A stretch of DNA of 64,000 nucleotides from Arctic95D-9 sp035967665. GTDB taxonomy: Bacteria; Verrucomicrobiota; Verrucomicrobiia; Verrucomicrobiales; DEV007. The stretch lies in contig JAYWLB010000121.1 in NCBI GenBank assembly GCA_035967665.1, positions 1-64,000 of the forward strand, given 5' to 3'. A program made the translations under genes and the position numbers. The notes beneath the pieces are model-generated. The model was given only the letters and a program-made list of their open reading frames with translations. It was not told where the DNA came from and did no database searches. Positions 1-8,437 of this stretch are shown in pieces. Each line of letters starts with the position of its first letter. Position 1 is the stretch's first letter.

Positions 1-112
1 GCCCCGGGCATGGTTTTCAGTGGTGGCATTTCGTGCAAGAGAATACCACATAAACTGATCAACTCACATTATCAATATGCTAATTATAGTCAGTTGAGAA
101 ACTGAGCTTTTC

Positions 113-2089
113 CTAGCGCTGCGCGATGGCGTAAAGCTCGGTGCCGGTCGCATCTGTTTCGATGTGATACGAATCCTTTGCTCCCGTCTTTTTCATGATC
201 GTGTGAAAATCGTCGACGCTGCGATGGATCAATTCCCAGTCGAGAATATACTCCATGAAATTTTTCAACGGATTCGGCGGCGCGTAGTTGCTCACGAGCA
301 CTTTTCCTCCCGGTTTCGTGAGAGAGTAAAGATAGTCTGTGACGCTTCTGCAAAGACGATCGGAAAGGTAATCATAGAGCCCCGCGCAATAGACGAGATC
401 GTATTTCTGCTCCAGACCTCCCGACTGCTCCGAAGTCGAGGCTCCGCCCCGTGTCCCGTTGATGAGCTCAACGACAGAGCTTTGCTTCAACATCACGTTC
501 ACGTGATCGAGCGTTGAGATCTTCTGAGCATTGATAAAACGACGTTCAGCCTCCTGCAGCGTCCGTGTGCTGAAATCAACGAGTTCAAAGTCGATTTCCT
601 CGTTGCCCTTTTTCTCAGTCACATAGCGCTGCACTTCGAAGGCAACACCGCTTCCCATACTGAGGATATTCGTTTTTTCGTTGCGGCTTTTTGAAGCCGT
701 CACCGCATCATCAATCGATTTGCTGAGCAGATCGATACGATGGCGGTATGCCTTCGCAGGGTGTGAGGTGAGAACCCACGCATTCAGCATTCTTCCAAAG
801 AGGGTGTGGCCCTCGTAGGGGTGGCCCAAAATCTGGCCGAGAACGCCGTAGTCACCGGGGACTCCGATCGGTTGCTCAATGACCCGGCAGAGGAAAGGGG
901 AGCAAAGCATGAGTGGGAAGAGGCGCTTCTGGGCAAACTTGCGGAATTCACTTTTAATTCCGTCTCTTGCCGCCGCTTCGGCCGCTCTTTCAAATTTATC
1001 CATCGCTGCGGTGAGAGCGGGAAAAAATCGCCCTTCCGCGTACTCGACCATTCGCCCTTCCATGCGCGAGCGGTCTTCCGGGTCCACTTGAATCAGAAAT
1101 TTCTCAAACGGCTCAAGGTCATCATAGAGTTCCTGAAGGATGTGTTCGACGTCCGAAACGGTGGTTCTGTATGACTCTGGAATAGTCTGTCGATCGTGTA
1201 AACCCTGAGAAAAGCGCGAAAAGACCGGTGAATCCTGTTTTTCCCGCGATCTGACGATTCGGGTGATTTCCTCAGGTGCGGTATTTTCGTCAAATCCCTC
1301 GATCTGCCAGGTTCCGGGCAACCCGATCTCGATGAGATTGCGCCCGGACAGCTCAGTCACTTTCTGAACCACGGGCCCCACCATTTCAATGGAGCGATTG
1401 CCGAGAGTTACGATAGTGTCTTTGAGGCGGGAACCGACCGCGAGAGTTGAGTCAGCCGGGGTTTCGACGACGACGGCACGTGAGTTGTAGCGGATTACCC
1501 GCGATCTGAAATCGTTTCCGAGAGCGTCAGTAGCGGTGAGGAAATTCTCAGTTTCGTTGGCAGGTGCAATTGACGAGCCTCCTGTCAGGAATGAGGGAAT
1601 TTTATTGTTCTCTGCATCGAGACGAAATGAAGGAACCCACTTGGAGACGACCTGTCGTAAGTCTTCGGCATTGAAAGGTTTCGGGAAATACTCGTTCGCT
1701 CCTGCGGAAATTGCCTGGCGTGCCACATCCAGATCACCAAAACCCGTCATGAACAGGATGGGGAGATCCGAATACTTTTCGCGAATTCGCTTTAGAACCG
1801 TAAGGCCATCCTGTCCCGGCATTTTGTAATCCAAAACCACCGCGTCCACTCCTTCGAAGTCGAGCCGGTCGACATAATCAGTGATGCCGTCCAATTCCTG
1901 TAGAATCCTCGCGCCAGGTGCCAGAATCTGCTGGATCAATCGTTGCAGCCCCGCATCATCATCAATCACCAGAATGGTGCACCGGGATGTTTCTAAGTTC
2001 GGCGGTTCGCCGGGGGTTGGATTGTTTTGCGGGGAGGAGTCTAACGCACCAACTGTTACGTCAGGAAGGTATTCTGTAACGATTCTCAT
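113..2089 (-). CDS. Response regulator fused to a PhcB-like SAM-dependent methyltransferase
   Basis: The 658-aa protein starts with a receiver domain (about residues 38-152): acidic cluster IDDD at 42-45, phospho-acceptor Asp87 in VVLDYKMPG, Thr115 and Lys137 in FPKPF. Residues about 190-275 form a beta-rich segment that could be PilZ-like. The C-terminal half contains a helical region followed by a Rossmann methyltransferase core (NILSMGSGVAFEV, then YDLVYCAGLYDYL and GGKVLVSNY). This half resembles the family that includes Ralstonia PhcB, which makes the 3-hydroxypalmitate methyl ester quorum signal. There is no DNA-binding domain, so phosphorylation probably controls the enzyme activity. 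No partner histidine kinase is adjacent. The receiver call is firm; the methyltransferase family is recognised from overall pattern and its substrate is unknown. Confidence 0.75.
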   Translation of the reverse strand: MRIVTEYLPDVTVGALDSSPQNNPTPGEPPNLETSRCTILVIDDDAGLQRLIQQILAPGARILQELDGITDYVDRLDFEGVDAVVLDYKMPGQDGLTVLKRIREKYSDLPILFMTGFGDLDVARQAISAGANEYFPKPFNAEDLRQVVSKWVPSFRLDAENNKIPSFLTGGSSIAPANETENFLTATDALGNDFRSRVIRYNSRAVVVETPADSTLAVGSRLKDTIVTLGNRSIEMVGPVVQKVTELSGRNLIEIGLPGTWQIEGFDENTAPEEITRIVRSREKQDSPVFSRFSQGLHDRQTIPESYRTTVSDVEHILQELYDDLEPFEKFLIQVDPEDRSRMEGRMVEYAEGRFFPALTAAMDKFERAAEAAARDGIKSEFRKFAQKRLFPLMLCSPFLCRVIEQPIGVPGDYGVLGQILGHPYEGHTLFGRMLNAWVLTSHPAKAYRHRIDLLSKSIDDAVTASKSRNEKTNILSMGSGVAFEVQRYVTEKKGNEEIDFELVDFSTRTLQEAERRFINAQKISTLDHVNVMLKQSSVVELINGTRGGASTSEQSGGLEQKYDLVYCAGLYDYLSDRLCRSVTDYLYSLTKPGGKVLVSNYAPPNPLKNFMEYILDWELIHRSVDDFHTIMKKTGAKDSYHIETDATGTELYAIAQR

Positions 2090-2357
2090 GATTGCGGGTC
2101 ATAACCGCGAAGGGGATACAGATATGATACTAACGCTAGTGACGTTTTGCTATTTTTTTTTGCTCTAAATTTGTAATCCTAACAAGTCCTCAAATTTCAA
2201 TAACGGGGTGGATGTGTTGAATGGATCGCATGTGGCTTAAAATGAGCGATTTGCGAATTATAAAGTTTTGTTTGTGTGAGGATTCCGGTAGCGGTGTGTT
2301 GCTCTCGCTTTAAAATTACGAGTTGAAAATCCAGATTCTCAAAACTGAGAGGGGCAC
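2090..2357. other. AT-rich intergenic region upstream of the response-regulator fusion
   Basis: This stretch, together with the terminator that follows it, separates the fusion gene from the lipoprotein gene. It is clearly AT-richer than its surroundings and holds no convincing reading frame. It must carry the promoter of the leftward fusion gene. I could not identify a defined operator or RNA element in it. Confidence 0.4.
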
Positions 2358-2391
2358 AAAAAAACCTCACGCCTTTCGACGTGAGGTTTTT
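2358..2391 (-). terminator. Rho-independent terminator of the lipoprotein gene
   Basis: A 12-bp perfect stem (2360-2371 with 2380-2391; core CCTCACG / CGTGAGG) closes an 8-nt loop and has A and T tracts on its two sides. It lies 24 bp past the stop of the leftward lipoprotein gene, and the leftward transcript ends in a U run. The A/T symmetry means it could also stop transcription in the other direction. Confidence 0.85.
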
Positions 2392-2414
2392 GAAATGTTA
2401 GTCAGCGGTACTGA

Positions 2415-2882
2415 TTATTCAGCAGTTGCTTTTTCGACTTTCTTAGCGCCTTCGTTGAGCGCTTTCTTGGTGCCTTCGACAGCTTTGTCAGCCTTCTCAG
2501 CTACTGCGTCACCGGCTTTTTTAGCTCCGTCAGCAGTCTTTTTGGCAGCCTTTTTGGTTCCCTCAGCGACAGCATCTCCTGCGTCTTTAGCAGCTTCTTT
2601 GGTGGACTCAACAGCGGTGGCTGTCTTTTCAGCAACGGCGTCGCCCGCATCTTTAGCGGCTTCCTTGGTTGCTTCAACCGCGTCAGCAGTCTTTTCAGCG
2701 ACAGCATCCCCGGCGTCTTTAGCAGCGTCGGCAGCCTTCTCGACAGCTTTTTCTGTTGCCTCGGCAGCATCAGCAGCGTCTTTCTTCATGCCGTCAACAG
2801 TGTCTCCACAGCCAACAAGTGCTGCAACAGTGCCAACGAGAACGAGTGCCATCAGTTTTTCGAGTGATTTTGTAATTTTCAT
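2415..2882 (-). CDS. Lipoprotein with LEA-like alanine/lysine heptad-type repeats
   Basis: The 155-aa protein has a signal sequence ending in a lipobox (AALVGC). The mature part consists almost only of Ala, Lys, Asp, Glu, Thr and Val in near-perfect repeats of the form KDAGDAVAEKTADAVEATKE, recurring about every 22 residues. Such 11-mer-type amphipathic repeats occur in LEA and apolipoprotein-like proteins and predict long helices. The lipid anchor puts it in the periplasm or outer membrane. A structural or stress-protective role is an inference. It is transcribed divergently from leuC and followed by a strong terminator, so it is probably monocistronic. Confidence 0.8.
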   Translation of the reverse strand: MKITKSLEKLMALVLVGTVAALVGCGDTVDGMKKDAADAAEATEKAVEKAADAAKDAGDAVAEKTADAVEATKEAAKDAGDAVAEKTATAVESTKEAAKDAGDAVAEGTKKAAKKTADGAKKAGDAVAEKADKAVEGTKKALNEGAKKVEKATAE

Positions 2883-2927
2883 AGTGGTTCAGATATAGTT
2901 TGCCTAAGGAGGCATCAATTCCTTACA

Positions 2928-2939
2928 CCGCGATCGCGG
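2928..2939. promoter_or_regulatory. Perfect 12-bp palindrome between the lipoprotein gene and leuC
   Basis: CCGCGATCGCGG is a perfect palindrome in the divergent intergenic region, about 90 bp upstream of the chosen leuC start. It could be an operator. The centre equals the cyanobacterial HIP1 octamer, but a single copy proves nothing, so the assignment is weak. Confidence 0.25.
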
Positions 2940-3031
2940 AAATTTCAACGCATCATAGTGAGACTGAAGTTTCCGTTACCGCTCCCTCTAAGCTTGTGCT
3001 AGTTTCGGCGAAAACGTCTAACAACGCGAAT

Positions 3032-4459
3032 ATGAGTCAAAATCTCTTCGAAAAGGTCTGGAATGCACACGCTGTCAAACAGTTGTCCAATGGGCAAACG
3101 CAGCTACTTATTGGAACGCACCTCATCCACGAGGTGACAAGCCCGCAGGCTTTCGGCATGCTTCGTGATCTCGGTCTTAAGGTGAAATTTCCAAATCGAA
3201 CCTTCGCGACGGTGGATCACATCGTTCCGACAAAGAATCAGATCGAACCTTTCGAGGACGGCCTCGCTCAGGATATGATTCAGGCGCTGCGGGACAATTG
3301 TAAAGAATTCGGCGTTAAATTTTTCGACATCGGCAGCGGTGGTCAGGGTATTGTTCACGTGGTAGGACCTGAGCAGGGAATCACCCAGCCGGGAACAACG
3401 ATTGCCTGCGGCGATTCCCACACGGCTACACACGGGGCCTTCGGTGCGATTGCATTTGGAATCGGGACGACTCAGATCCGCGACGTTCTCGCCACTCAGA
3501 CAATGGCGCTGAGCAAATTCAAGGTGCGCCGTATCAATGTCGACGGTGAGCTTCCTCCCGGCGTCTACGCGAAAGACGTCGTTCTTCACATCATCAAGCT
3601 TCTCGGAGCCAAAGGTGGTATCGGCTATGCCTATGAATACGGTGGCAGCCTCTTCGATAATTTCTCAATGGAAGAGCGCATGACGGTCTGCAACATGTCC
3701 ATCGAGGGCGGTGCCCGTTGTGGTTATGTGAATCCCGACGAAAAGACTTTTGAATATCTCAAAGACCGCCCTTACTCGCCGACGGGTGAAGCCTGGGACA
3801 AAGCGGTTGCTGATTGGTCGGCGCTCGCTTCCGATCCCGATTGTAAATACGACGACGTCGTGAACATCAATGCGGCGGATGTTGCTCCTTCCGTGACCTG
3901 GGGAATCTCTCCCGATCATGGAGTCTTTGTGAATGAAAACATTCCAAGTCCTGATGAGGCGAAAGACGATGTCGAGCGCAAGAGTATTGAAGAAGCGCTT
4001 GAATACATGAAGCTCGAAGGCGGTGCTCCCATCGCGGGAACGCCTGTTGACGTATGCTTCATCGGAAGCTGCACGAACGGGCGCCTTTCCGATTTTCGTG
4101 AAACAGCAAAATTCCTCAAGGGTCGCAAGGTTGCTTCCGGTGTCACTGCCATTGCTGTTCCCGGATCGGAGATCGTTGACGTTCTCTGCAAGCAGGAGGG
4201 CATTGATAAAATTTTCACTGAAGCCGGTTTTGAGTGGCGGAACGCAGGTTGCTCGATGTGCCTCGCGATGAACCCTGATAAGCTTGTTGGTGATCAGCTC
4301 TGTGCGAGCTCGAGTAACCGCAACTTTAAAGGACGCCAGGGAAGCCCAGTGGGACGAACCATTTTGATGTCACCAGTGATGGTGGCGGCGGCAGCGATCA
4401 CCGGAGTGGTGAGCGATGCCCGCGAAGTATTTGATGTGACTGGATCGGCTGCGGCCTGA
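3032..4459 (+). CDS. leuC: 3-isopropylmalate dehydratase large subunit
   Basis: LeuC isomerises 2-isopropylmalate to 3-isopropylmalate in leucine synthesis, using a 4Fe-4S cluster and the small subunit LeuD. The 475-aa product has the aconitase-family signatures: substrate region CGDSHTATHGAFGA and the cluster cysteines in FIGSCTNGR and NAGCSMCLAM. The frame is open upstream to a TTG at 2900, but the family N-terminus matches MSQNLFEKVWNAHAV, so the ATG at 3032 is preferred although no clear Shine-Dalgarno precedes it. leuD is not adjacent; an RNA gene and trpB follow instead, so the partner subunit must be elsewhere. Confidence 0.95.
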   Translation: MSQNLFEKVWNAHAVKQLSNGQTQLLIGTHLIHEVTSPQAFGMLRDLGLKVKFPNRTFATVDHIVPTKNQIEPFEDGLAQDMIQALRDNCKEFGVKFFDIGSGGQGIVHVVGPEQGITQPGTTIACGDSHTATHGAFGAIAFGIGTTQIRDVLATQTMALSKFKVRRINVDGELPPGVYAKDVVLHIIKLLGAKGGIGYAYEYGGSLFDNFSMEERMTVCNMSIEGGARCGYVNPDEKTFEYLKDRPYSPTGEAWDKAVADWSALASDPDCKYDDVVNINAADVAPSVTWGISPDHGVFVNENIPSPDEAKDDVERKSIEEALEYMKLEGGAPIAGTPVDVCFIGSCTNGRLSDFRETAKFLKGRKVASGVTAIAVPGSEIVDVLCKQEGIDKIFTEAGFEWRNAGCSMCLAMNPDKLVGDQLCASSSNRNFKGRQGSPVGRTILMSPVMVAAAAITGVVSDAREVFDVTGSAAA

Positions 4460-4496
4460 TCCGGTGACCGCAGAAAATGATGCGGAAAAAGAAGTG

Positions 4497-4585
4497 CCAG
4501 AGAACTGCGGCAATGCTGGACAAGCTACCGTTGCTGCCTTCCGGCCCTGGCGGAGTTTACCTGCCACCATTCCGCAGCCTCTGAC
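4497..4585 (-). ncRNA. ffs: Bacterial signal recognition particle RNA (4.5S, small type)
   Basis: Read on the minus strand, the segment contains the hallmark apical SRP sequence CCAGGGCCGGAAGGCAGCA (GGAAG tetraloop region plus the asymmetric internal loop). Flanking arms pair into one long hairpin: GAGGCTGCGGAATG pairs, with bulges, with the terminal CATTGCCGCAGTTCTC. A TATATT box lies just upstream, near 4593-4598. The RNA binds Ffh and targets membrane proteins to the translocon. The exact ends are estimated from the hairpin. The gene is antisense to its neighbours leuC and trpB. Confidence 0.88.
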
Positions 4586-4673
4586 GCAGCGAATATACAC
4601 AGCACTGGAAAAAAGCGAGCTATGAAAACAAACTCGTTATTTCGAGCGTAACTTTCTTCAGAAAATCACGAAC

Positions 4674-5888
4674 ATGACCACGGCTAAGACTTCCACGGCT
4701 CTTCCGGATAAAAATGGACACTTCGGTTCCTTCGGGGGCAGCTTTGTCCCGGAAACGCTCGTCACCGCTCTCGGGGAGCTCACCGCTGAATACGAAGCGG
4801 CCAAGGCTGACCCGGAATTTCAGGCCGAGCTGGATAAGCTTCTCCGTGAATTCTGTGGGCGCGAAACACCCCTTTATCCGGCTGAGCGCTGGACTGAGAA
4901 ACTCGGTGGCGCGAAAATTTACCTCAAGCGTGAGGACTTGCTGCACACCGGGGCTCACAAAATCAACAATGCGCTCGGGCAGGTTCTGTTGGCGAAGCGA
5001 CTCGGCAAGAAGCGCATCATCGCAGAGACCGGGGCCGGTCAGCACGGGGTTGCGACAGCAACCGTGGCCGCCAGATTCGGGCTCGAATGTGTCGTCTACA
5101 TGGGGGCGATCGATATGGAGCGTCAGCACCTCAATGTCGTGCGGATGCGTCTCCTCGGTGCCGAGGTTCGGGGCGTAGAGGCGGGGCAAAAGACATTGAA
5201 GGAAGCCGTCAATGAAGCGCTCCGTGACTGGGTCACCAATGTGCGCACGACCCATTACATTCTGGGAAGCGCTCTCGGGCCGCATCCGTATCCGATGATG
5301 GTGCGTGATTTTCATCGCGTCATCGGCGTGGAAGCGCGGAAACAGATTTTGATCCACGAGGAGCGTCTTCCCGATCTGCTCGTCGCCTGTGTTGGTGGCG
5401 GCAGTAACGCGATTGGCTTGTTTCATCCTTTCCTTGAAGACGAAGATGTCAAAATGGTCGGCGTTGAAGCCGGTGGTCACGGGATTCGTCACGGCGAACA
5501 CGCCGCGCGATTCCAGGGCGGAAAGCTCGGGGTGTTGCAGGGAACCAAGACCTGGTTGCTCGCTGACGACGATGGCCAAATTGAGTTGACCCATTCGATC
5601 TCCGCCGGACTCGACTACGCAGCGGTCGGGCCGGAGCATGCCTTCCTTCAGGACTCAGGCCGCGTTGAATACGATTTTGCGACCGACGATGAGGCGCTTG
5701 ATGCCTTTAAAGAGCTTGCTCACACCGAGGGAATTATCCCCGCGCTGGAGAGTTCTCATGCTCTTGCCTACGTCAAAAAGATCGCTCCGAAGATGTCCAG
5801 AGATCAGGTCATCATTGTGAATCTGTCAGGACGCGGGGACAAGGATGTCGAGCAGGCCTCGAAGTACCTGCTTCCTGAAGAGGGATGA
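4674..5888 (+). CDS. trpB: Tryptophan synthase beta subunit
   Basis: TrpB joins indole and L-serine to form tryptophan with pyridoxal phosphate. The 404-aa protein has the TrpB1 pattern: Gly-rich start HFGSFGGSFVPE, PLP lysine Lys96 in HTGAHKINNALGQ, AETGAGQHGVATAT, the phosphate-binding GGGSNAIG and the C-terminal LSGRGDKD. Length is typical. trpA is not next to it, which differs from the common trpBA pair. It converges on a minus-strand gene through a palindromic stretch that may terminate both. Confidence 0.97.
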   Translation: MTTAKTSTALPDKNGHFGSFGGSFVPETLVTALGELTAEYEAAKADPEFQAELDKLLREFCGRETPLYPAERWTEKLGGAKIYLKREDLLHTGAHKINNALGQVLLAKRLGKKRIIAETGAGQHGVATATVAARFGLECVVYMGAIDMERQHLNVVRMRLLGAEVRGVEAGQKTLKEAVNEALRDWVTNVRTTHYILGSALGPHPYPMMVRDFHRVIGVEARKQILIHEERLPDLLVACVGGGSNAIGLFHPFLEDEDVKMVGVEAGGHGIRHGEHAARFQGGKLGVLQGTKTWLLADDDGQIELTHSISAGLDYAAVGPEHAFLQDSGRVEYDFATDDEALDAFKELAHTEGIIPALESSHALAYVKKIAPKMSRDQVIIVNLSGRGDKDVEQASKYLLPEEG

Positions 5889-5889
5889 G

Positions 5890-5941
5890 AATCTCCGTGA
5901 GAGCCTATTCAGAGGAAGGGCTCTGATGGTCTGAGATTTTT
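5890..5941. terminator. Possible bidirectional terminator between trpB and the exported-protein gene
   Basis: Two nested inverted repeats (AATCTC 5890-5895 with GAGATT 5933-5938; AGAGCC 5900-5905 with GGCTCT 5919-5924) end in a run of five T. They lie directly between two convergent stop codons. The stem is branched rather than a simple hairpin, so the call is moderate. Confidence 0.45.
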
Positions 5942-5949
5942 AAGAGAGG

Positions 5950-6885
5950 TTACTCGGGAACCTCGCCCGAAATGACACCGCCGGTCGCAGTCGGTTCGCG
6001 CACCGCCGGGGTGGTAGAGCCGGCCGTGTCCCCGCTCTTGTCCCGGTTGCTCGACTTGATGAGGCGCTGGCTGCCGTAGGCTTTGTCGACAAGCGTTTCA
6101 ACGATGCCGTGAAGTTCGCGCACTTCCTGCTCACCTAAAATCTCCTGTTTGGGGATCGTGACTCGCTCCTTGATGCCTTCAAGTTGTGCGCTGATTTCAC
6201 TGACGAGTTCATTGCCCTGGATCCGTGGTTCGAGGGTTTCCAGATTCAAAATGAAGTATTCGATGATCTCGGGTCTTGCGAGCGTGGCCGCCTTTTCGGG
6301 ATCGTAGGGGTTGAGTGACGCGGCGCATCCGATCTCGAAAGCGCGAAGCCATCCCGCAAGGCTGATCAGGTTCGCGGCATCGACATCGCGGATCATTACC
6401 ATTTCTTTTTCCACATCTTTCTGGGTGTGGGCGAGTTCTTTCTTCAGTTCCTCCCAGTCGCTGAGAGCTCCTTTTTCCAGCATGCTTTTGAGATGGCTTG
6501 AAACGCGGGTCCCTGAGCCGAGAACTTTTGCGTGATCGAGAAGTGAGCGGCCCACCGGCTCGAGATCGTAAAATTGTTCCGCCTCGACCGCAAAGAATCC
6601 GTCGGCGAGAAGCAGGCCGAGAGTCAGGGCAACCTTGGTCCGGTCAGTGGGTGTTTTGCCGGGCGTCTGTCGCTTCAGCTCCTCGTAGGGAAGGGGACGG
6701 AGACGATTGAGATCATCAAAAATCTTCTTAATCGAAGGGGTCGTGAACTTGTTGATCCCGAACTCTTCGCGCACATGTTCGTCTTCAAGCAGTTCATCAG
6801 GAATCTCCTGAGCGGAAATGGCGAGAGGGGCAATCCAGAGCGATAAGGCGATGAGGGACTGCAGAGAGTGTTTGAAATGAGGCAT
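5950..6885 (-). CDS. Exported protein of unknown function
   Basis: The 311-aa product starts with a signal peptide (SLQSLIALSLWIAPLAISAQ) and then has a mostly helical, charged sequence without a family I recognise. The chosen ATG at 6885 puts the signal peptide right at the N-terminus; an in-frame upstream start at 6936 would add 17 non-hydrophobic residues. The last about 40 residues (Ser/Thr/Gly/Pro-rich) look disordered. No cysteine pair, metal motif or catalytic triad is evident. It is a single gene, convergent with trpB. Confidence 0.7.
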   Translation of the reverse strand: MPHFKHSLQSLIALSLWIAPLAISAQEIPDELLEDEHVREEFGINKFTTPSIKKIFDDLNRLRPLPYEELKRQTPGKTPTDRTKVALTLGLLLADGFFAVEAEQFYDLEPVGRSLLDHAKVLGSGTRVSSHLKSMLEKGALSDWEELKKELAHTQKDVEKEMVMIRDVDAANLISLAGWLRAFEIGCAASLNPYDPEKAATLARPEIIEYFILNLETLEPRIQGNELVSEISAQLEGIKERVTIPKQEILGEQEVRELHGIVETLVDKAYGSQRLIKSSNRDKSGDTAGSTTPAVREPTATGGVISGEVPE

Positions 6886-7098
6886 GATGGCTCGGGTGGC
6901 TCGTAGTTGAGACGGATGAAAACGTAATTCCTCCAAAAAAGATTGCTAGAAATTTGTATTTATTTAAAAAGGGTTAATATTAAAGCTGAGAGCAATCTTA
7001 ATTCCGCCACTCAACTTTCGGAATTTCACAGTTTCATCGGGAATCGTAACGGGGTCTTCTAATAGAAAATCCAGTCCATCGTTATATACCCAAATCCC

Positions 7099-7890
7099 AT
7101 GATGCTTAAAAATGTTACTCAATTGAGTGGAATCGCGTTTCTAGCCGGTATTTCACTTTTCACTACCAGCTGCGCCGTGCAGACAAGCGCAAAGCGAGAC
7201 GACCTGAATGTGATGGAAATTTCCGTGCCTCAGCAGAAGATGGCGCTGTATCACAAAGGGGAATTGGTAAAGACCTATCCCGTTTCCACCTCAAAATTCG
7301 GCCTCGGGAATGAAAAGGGCAGCTATCGGACTCCTGTTGGAAAGATGGAAGTCGCAGAAAAAATCGGTGAAGGCAAGCCCGCCGGAGCTGTTTTCAAGAG
7401 TCGCCAATGGACCGGGGAAGTGGTCAAGCCTGACTCCCCCGGACGCGACCCGATCGTTTCCCGTATCCTCTGGTTGAACGGACTTGAGCCCAAAAACAAG
7501 AACACCTATTCCCGTTGCATCTACATCCATGGAACGGCGGCTGAGAAAGACATCGGAAAGCCCGTCAGCTACGGTTGTGTTCGTATGAAGTCAAGGGATG
7601 TCATCGACTTACATAAGAAGGTCGGGGAGGGTTCAAAGGTGTTTGTCGTCCAGAAAGGGCTCTGGCGCGATTCCAAAAAAGCGGAGGAAGCAGCCGCCGC
7701 GATTCGTGCGGTGCCACTGCCTTCGCAGCCCGAGGCACCCCTCGCGATGAACGGTGTCGGACCCACTGCGACGATGCCGGTTTGGAACCAGGTGAGCGAG
7801 TTTACGACCGGATATGACGTTCTCGCGGAGGCTGGATATGACGAAAGTTACCTCAAGCTGGCAGAACCGTCAGAGTTAGGCCTTGACTGA
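7099..7890 (+). CDS. L,D-transpeptidase (YkuD domain) lipoprotein
   Basis: This predicted periplasmic enzyme cross-links peptidoglycan or attaches proteins to it through a catalytic cysteine. The 263-aa protein has a lipobox at Cys25 (LFTTSC), then the YkuD fold: His144 in YIHGT and the catalytic motif VSYGCVRM with Cys160. The start MMLKN offers two adjacent ATGs. The final about 80 residues (after VFVVQKGLWR) are outside the catalytic domain and Pro/Ala-rich. It stands alone upstream of rpsT, separated by 54 bp. Confidence 0.9.
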   Translation: MMLKNVTQLSGIAFLAGISLFTTSCAVQTSAKRDDLNVMEISVPQQKMALYHKGELVKTYPVSTSKFGLGNEKGSYRTPVGKMEVAEKIGEGKPAGAVFKSRQWTGEVVKPDSPGRDPIVSRILWLNGLEPKNKNTYSRCIYIHGTAAEKDIGKPVSYGCVRMKSRDVIDLHKKVGEGSKVFVVQKGLWRDSKKAEEAAAAIRAVPLPSQPEAPLAMNGVGPTATMPVWNQVSEFTTGYDVLAEAGYDESYLKLAEPSELGLD

Positions 7891-7944
7891 TCTAAAGAAT
7901 CGATTATGTTCCGCGCCCTCGTATAGAGCGAAACACCTTTTAGC

Positions 7945-8211
7945 ATGGCCAATACAAGATCAGCATTGAAACGCGTCCGTCAAACCAAGACGGCAACTCA
8001 GCGTAACCGTCTGCTTAAAAACCGCGTCAAAGAAGCCCGTAAGAGCATCTTTGCAGCAGTTGAAGCGGGTGATAACGCCGCAGCTCAGGAGGCATACATC
8101 GCGCTTGCTTCGGCAGCAGACAAAGCCGCTAAGAAAGGTGCCTTCCACAAGAAGAGAGCCGATCGTTACAAAGCACGTGCTGCTGCAAGCATCGCCAAGG
8201 CTTCCGCCTAA
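7945..8211 (+). CDS. rpsT: 30S ribosomal protein S20
   Basis: The 88-aa, Lys/Arg/Ala-rich helical protein begins MANTRSALKRVRQTKT and ends with KKGAFHKKRADRYKARAAA, the typical S20 pattern and length. It binds 16S rRNA early in small-subunit assembly. It is monocistronic and followed by a clear terminator region. Confidence 0.97.
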   Translation: MANTRSALKRVRQTKTATQRNRLLKNRVKEARKSIFAAVEAGDNAAAQEAYIALASAADKAAKKGAFHKKRADRYKARAAASIAKASA

Positions 8212-8241
8212 TCCGGCCCGGTGCTTTTCTATTAAGCTTTC

Positions 8242-8294
8242 GACCTGACCCTGTCAGGTCAACGACTGAACCCTGTTGAATAACAGGGTTTTTT
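8242..8294 (+). terminator. Terminator after rpsT, built from a dispersed palindromic repeat
   Basis: Two consecutive hairpins follow rpsT: GACCTGAC/GTCAGGTC (8242-8249 with 8253-8260) and AACCCTGTT/AACAGGGTT (8269-8277 with 8282-8290), the second running into six T. The second is a good Rho-independent terminator. Parts of the sequence (ACCTGACCCTGT, AACCCTGTTG) recur in three other places in the window, so this is also a copy of a repeat family. Confidence 0.8.
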
Positions 8295-8339
8295 CGTGCC
8301 CACGCCTTAAAACACGGCGCGCGACCTCAGTCTTTTTAT

Positions 8340-8364
8340 CTTTTTCTTTTTCCTAATCTTAATC
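8340..8364 (+). repeat. Copy 1 of a 25-bp pyrimidine-rich intergenic repeat
   Basis: The 25-bp T/C-rich sequence matches 32205-32229 with a single mismatch at its 16th base. It lies between the rpsT terminator and the convergent EF-hand gene. Its role is unknown. Confidence 0.5.
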
Positions 8365-8437
8365 TCCCGCAGAGCCAAAGCACCCACTGCGCCTTGCGCC
8401 GCAAAGCTCTCAGGAAAAAGAGCGGAAGAGTGGGATT

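Noticed and set aside
2500..2760. Regular nucleotide repeats that might be a CRISPR array
   Set aside because: The repeats are in frame, coding for Ala/Lys repeats of a lipoprotein, with no unique spacers of constant length.
2930..2937. GCGATCGC as a cyanobacterial HIP1 element
   Set aside because: A single octamer in a moderately GC-rich genome is expected by chance, and nothing else suggests a cyanobacterium.
2900..3031. A 44-residue N-terminal extension of leuC from TTG 2900
   Set aside because: The extension has no similarity to LeuC, and the family N-terminus begins at ATG 3032.
4620..5639. A 339-codon minus-strand open frame over trpB
   Set aside because: It is fully antisense to trpB, which is a certain gene, and its product has no recognisable domain.
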